Shown here in pieces: positions 6,671-8,497 of a DNA stretch of 8,497 nucleotides. The stretch is taken from the NCBI GenBank assembly GCA_903898335.1, contig CAIUEV010000053.1:1-8497 (forward strand). Direction: 5' to 3'. A program made the translations under genes and the position numbers. The notes beneath the pieces are model-generated. The model made no database searches. It saw only the letters and a list, made by a program, of their open reading frames with translations, and was not told where the DNA came from. The stretch is from an uncultured bacterium (GTDB taxonomy: Bacteria > Patescibacteriota > Minisyncoccia > CAIUEV01). The number at the start of each line of letters is the position of its first letter. The first letter of the stretch is position 1.

Positions 6671-7561
6671 ATGCGTAAAATCAACTCAACCATTTTGATT
6701 TCGGTTCTGTTGCTTTCATTTTTCTGTTCTCTGCAAAATATTTTAGCGGAGGAGGAAAAAAAAGTTCGATATATCGACACTCCGGTTCTAGACAGTGATT
6801 TGGACGGTTTAACCGACGAGGGAGAAAAACAAATTTTCAAAACAGATCCAAATTTTCCCGATTCCGACAACGATGGTTTCTTTGACGGAGCCGAGATTAT
6901 CGGCCAAAGCGATCCGCTTGACGGTAACAATCCAACGGCTATTCAAAGCTATAAAAGCTCCACCTATCCGGAAGAAATAGAGACTCCCTGGGGATGGTAT
7001 TCCACGCGAGCCACCGGACTGGTAGCCTATTTCCTGCTTTATATCTCCTTTCTAGTCGGCATTATAAAAGGCATCCCAAAATTAAACGTTTGGTGCGCCC
7101 GTGTCTGTGATTCAAAGATGCACTGCTGGATATCTCTCCACGCTTCGATATTTTCCATATTCCATGTTGTTAGTCTTTTTTTCGGACCTCATCTTAACTT
7201 TACTTTTGTTCAGGTTTTCGTTCCTTTTATGGCGACCAGGGATGCCATTCACTTTTTCTTGGGACAAATCGCTCTGTTTTTAATGATTGCTATGACTTTG
7301 ACTTCTTATTTAATGAGATTCATACCTTACAGAGCGTGGAGGCTGGTTCACTTCTCCAGCTTGATTTTACTTATTGTTGCCATTGCTCACGCTATCTCTT
7401 TTGGATCTGATGTTAAAGAGGGGAGTCTGGGGCGCCTTATTTTTATTTCTGCCAATACGATTCTTTCCGTTCTTCTTCTGACTAATATGTTTTTTAAATT
7501 AAGAAGAGTCTACTTAAAGAGCAAGTCTATAGACCCTTCCAGCCCTATTCAACAAGGCTAA
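6671..7561 (+). CDS. Ferric-reductase-like di-heme membrane protein with N-terminal TSP3 calcium-binding domain
   Basis: This is a 296-aa protein. A signal peptide (about 1-26, LAEEE junction) leads into a TSP3 region (41-86) with two acidic loops, DSDLDGLTDEGE and DSDNDGFFDGAE, each followed by a TDP or SDP turn. Five further helices follow at about 112-133, 150-172, 192-217, 222-245 and 254-276. The second carries His151 and His165 (14 apart). The fourth carries His227 and His240 (13 apart). This is the heme-ligand spacing of NOX and ferric reductases, so two stacked b-hemes are predicted. Basic loops (K134/K137, R216-R224, C-terminal KLRRVYLKSK) place the TSP3 domain outside and the C-terminus inside. 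The FAD/NAD(P)H dehydrogenase domain of true ferric reductases is absent, as in MsrQ/YedZ-type proteins, so a partner must supply electrons. Cys142, Cys146 and Cys152 cluster on the cytoplasmic side. The ATG has no Shine-Dalgarno sequence. The 3' end overlaps the convergent gene by 17 bp. Confidence 0.82.
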   Translation: MRKINSTILISVLLLSFFCSLQNILAEEEKKVRYIDTPVLDSDLDGLTDEGEKQIFKTDPNFPDSDNDGFFDGAEIIGQSDPLDGNNPTAIQSYKSSTYPEEIETPWGWYSTRATGLVAYFLLYISFLVGIIKGIPKLNVWCARVCDSKMHCWISLHASIFSIFHVVSLFFGPHLNFTFVQVFVPFMATRDAIHFFLGQIALFLMIAMTLTSYLMRFIPYRAWRLVHFSSLILLIVAIAHAISFGSDVKEGSLGRLIFISANTILSVLLLTNMFFKLRRVYLKSKSIDPSSPIQQG

Positions 7562-8497
7562 ATTTCAATTGGTTAATCTCATTTGTTCTCTTTTCTCCAA
7601 AAAATATCGGTAAAGGTTGGTTTTTATCAAAAGACTCGGCCAAATTGGGATAATGGCCGTCATTGCCGCTGTTAATTTTTTGAGGCGAAGAAAAATTCTG
7701 TCCATCGAATTTTGAAAGCATTACGACACCCGTCGAGGGCTCTTCTCTAGGCAGCAAAGATACTTCGGTCGATTCCATCCAAGCCAATGAAAAGCTATCA
7801 TCTTCCTGGCTGCAGGAAATCGAGGGGAAAAATTGATTTTGTCCCGACTCCGCCACCGGTTGGGGATTGCGCCAACTGCGACCGATGAGATAAGCTGATT
7901 CCAGTCGAGATTTGTTCGCCAGGGGATCGAAAGATCTCCAAACTACATATAATCGACCGGTGCCGGTAAAACAGGCGCTAAGATGCCGGGAATCCTTTTC
8001 CGGATCAGAAATGTTCAACCATTCACTCCAATTTTCTCCGCCGTCCGTCGAATAGGAATGTTGAATTTGTTGCAAGTTCGCAACATTGCCCCAAGAAGAA
8101 TACATCAGAAGATGTAAATTTCTTCCATCCTGCGTCAAAAGCACAGGTCGAGACTGGGTGTTGGTCGGTATCACTTTTATGTTTTTCCACGGCGACCAAT
8201 TTTCACCGCCGTCATAAGAAACGATCATTTTTATTTGCTGTTTGATATTCTCCGCATCACGCCCTTCCCAAACAACCCAGAGCTTGCCGGCAGCAGCCGT
8301 AATGACCGGATGCTCCTGCCAATATTCATCTGAAAATCTGAAACCAGTCACCGGCGCAATATTTTTCCAATCGGTCCACGTTTCACCCTGATCGGATGAA
8401 CGGCTATATTTTACTTGTCTTTCGTTAGTCGGACGGCCGGCGTCGATACCGTACCAAACAGCGTGCAAGACACCGTCCGCATCAATCGCCAAAGAAG
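7545..8497 (-). CDS. Asp-box (BNR) beta-propeller protein, sialidase-like fold (N-terminus beyond window)
   Basis: The gene is read leftward and ends at TAG (complement of 7545-7547). The frame is open to the right edge; a TTG at 8492 is preceded by another sense codon, so it is not taken as the start. Of 315 residues counted from there, three clear Asp boxes appear: SSDQGETW (32-39), SYDGGENW (92-99) and STDGGENW (148-155). A degenerate fourth appears near 260 (SKFDGQNF). Between them are blade strands ending in the G-x-L-H/Y-x-V-W pattern (GVLHAVW, GKLWVVW, GRLYVVW). This is the sialidase/BNR-type propeller seen in secreted glycosidases and binding proteins. The FRIP motif of exo-sialidases is not visible in this part, so catalysis is unproven, and a secreted carbohydrate- or protein-binding role is equally possible. 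Secretion is inferred from the fold; the signal peptide would lie outside the window. It is convergent with the di-heme protein gene. Confidence 0.82.
   Translation of the reverse strand, partial: SLAIDADGVLHAVWYGIDAGRPTNERQVKYSRSSDQGETWTDWKNIAPVTGFRFSDEYWQEHPVITAAAGKLWVVWEGRDAENIKQQIKMIVSYDGGENWSPWKNIKVIPTNTQSRPVLLTQDGRNLHLLMYSSWGNVANLQQIQHSYSTDGGENWSEWLNISDPEKDSRHLSACFTGTGRLYVVWRSFDPLANKSRLESAYLIGRSWRNPQPVAESGQNQFFPSISCSQEDDSFSLAWMESTEVSLLPREEPSTGVVMLSKFDGQNFSSPQKINSGNDGHYPNLAESFDKNQPLPIFFGEKRTNEINQLKFSLVE

Noticed and set aside
6886..6896. GAE segment of the TSP3 loop (FDGAEI) as a flavinylation site
   Set aside because: ApbE targets need a Thr or Ser acceptor in a G-A-T/S context within an FMN-binding fold. 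Here Glu follows G-A and the residues belong to a calcium-binding loop.
7541..7559. AGCC...GGCT as a terminator hairpin at the convergent junction
   Set aside because: The stem is only 4 bp with an 11-nt loop and no T-run follows, so it is too weak to call.
1..8497. Recoded TGA (as in Gracilibacteria/Absconditabacteria)
   Set aside because: All genes, including the 902-codon secA, are open under the standard code with no internal TGA. The absence of TGA among eight stops is too small a sample to mean reassignment.

Overview
The window looks like chromosomal DNA of a Candidate Phyla Radiation (Patescibacteria, probably Parcubacteria-like) bacterium. Three things suggest this: a membrane-anchored 'baseplate J-like' protein of a kind I recall from these genomes, a SecA with a roughly 30-residue insert in the first nucleotide-binding domain, and an unusually short HrcA. 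All seven visible gene starts lack a Shine-Dalgarno sequence. The standard genetic code works throughout: every reading frame is intact, and all eight visible stops are TAA or TAG. The assignment rests on recognition of protein families, not on a database search.

Layout. Positions 2-202 hold the C-terminal end of a probable surface or secreted protein. Positions 292-4960 hold three plus-strand genes: the baseplate J-like membrane protein, secA (complete, 902 aa, with the C-terminal zinc motif) and hrcA (243 aa, intact at both ends but shortened in the middle). Positions 5002-7561 hold a four-gene plus-strand cluster: a small membrane protein with a Thr/Lys-rich tail, an 80-aa secreted thrombospondin type 3 (TSP3) calcium-binding protein, an ApbE-type FAD:protein FMN transferase, and a TSP3 domain fused to a ferric-reductase-like di-heme membrane domain. 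A minus-strand gene for an Asp-box (BNR) beta-propeller runs in from the right edge and overlaps the last plus-strand gene tail to tail by 17 bp.

How the genes may work together. SecA drives export of the many signal-peptide or membrane-anchored products encoded here. HrcA is the heat-shock repressor, although no CIRCE operator or chaperone gene is visible nearby. The most interesting part is 5002-7561, which resembles an extracytosolic electron-transfer module. It has a membrane di-heme protein with the His spacing of NOX/ferric reductases, a flavinylating enzyme and calcium-binding extracellular segments. No recognisable flavin-accepting FMN-binding domain is present in the window.

There is no stretch longer than about 90 bases without a gene. 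I found no rRNA, tRNA, CRISPR array, insertion sequence or convincing intrinsic terminator.
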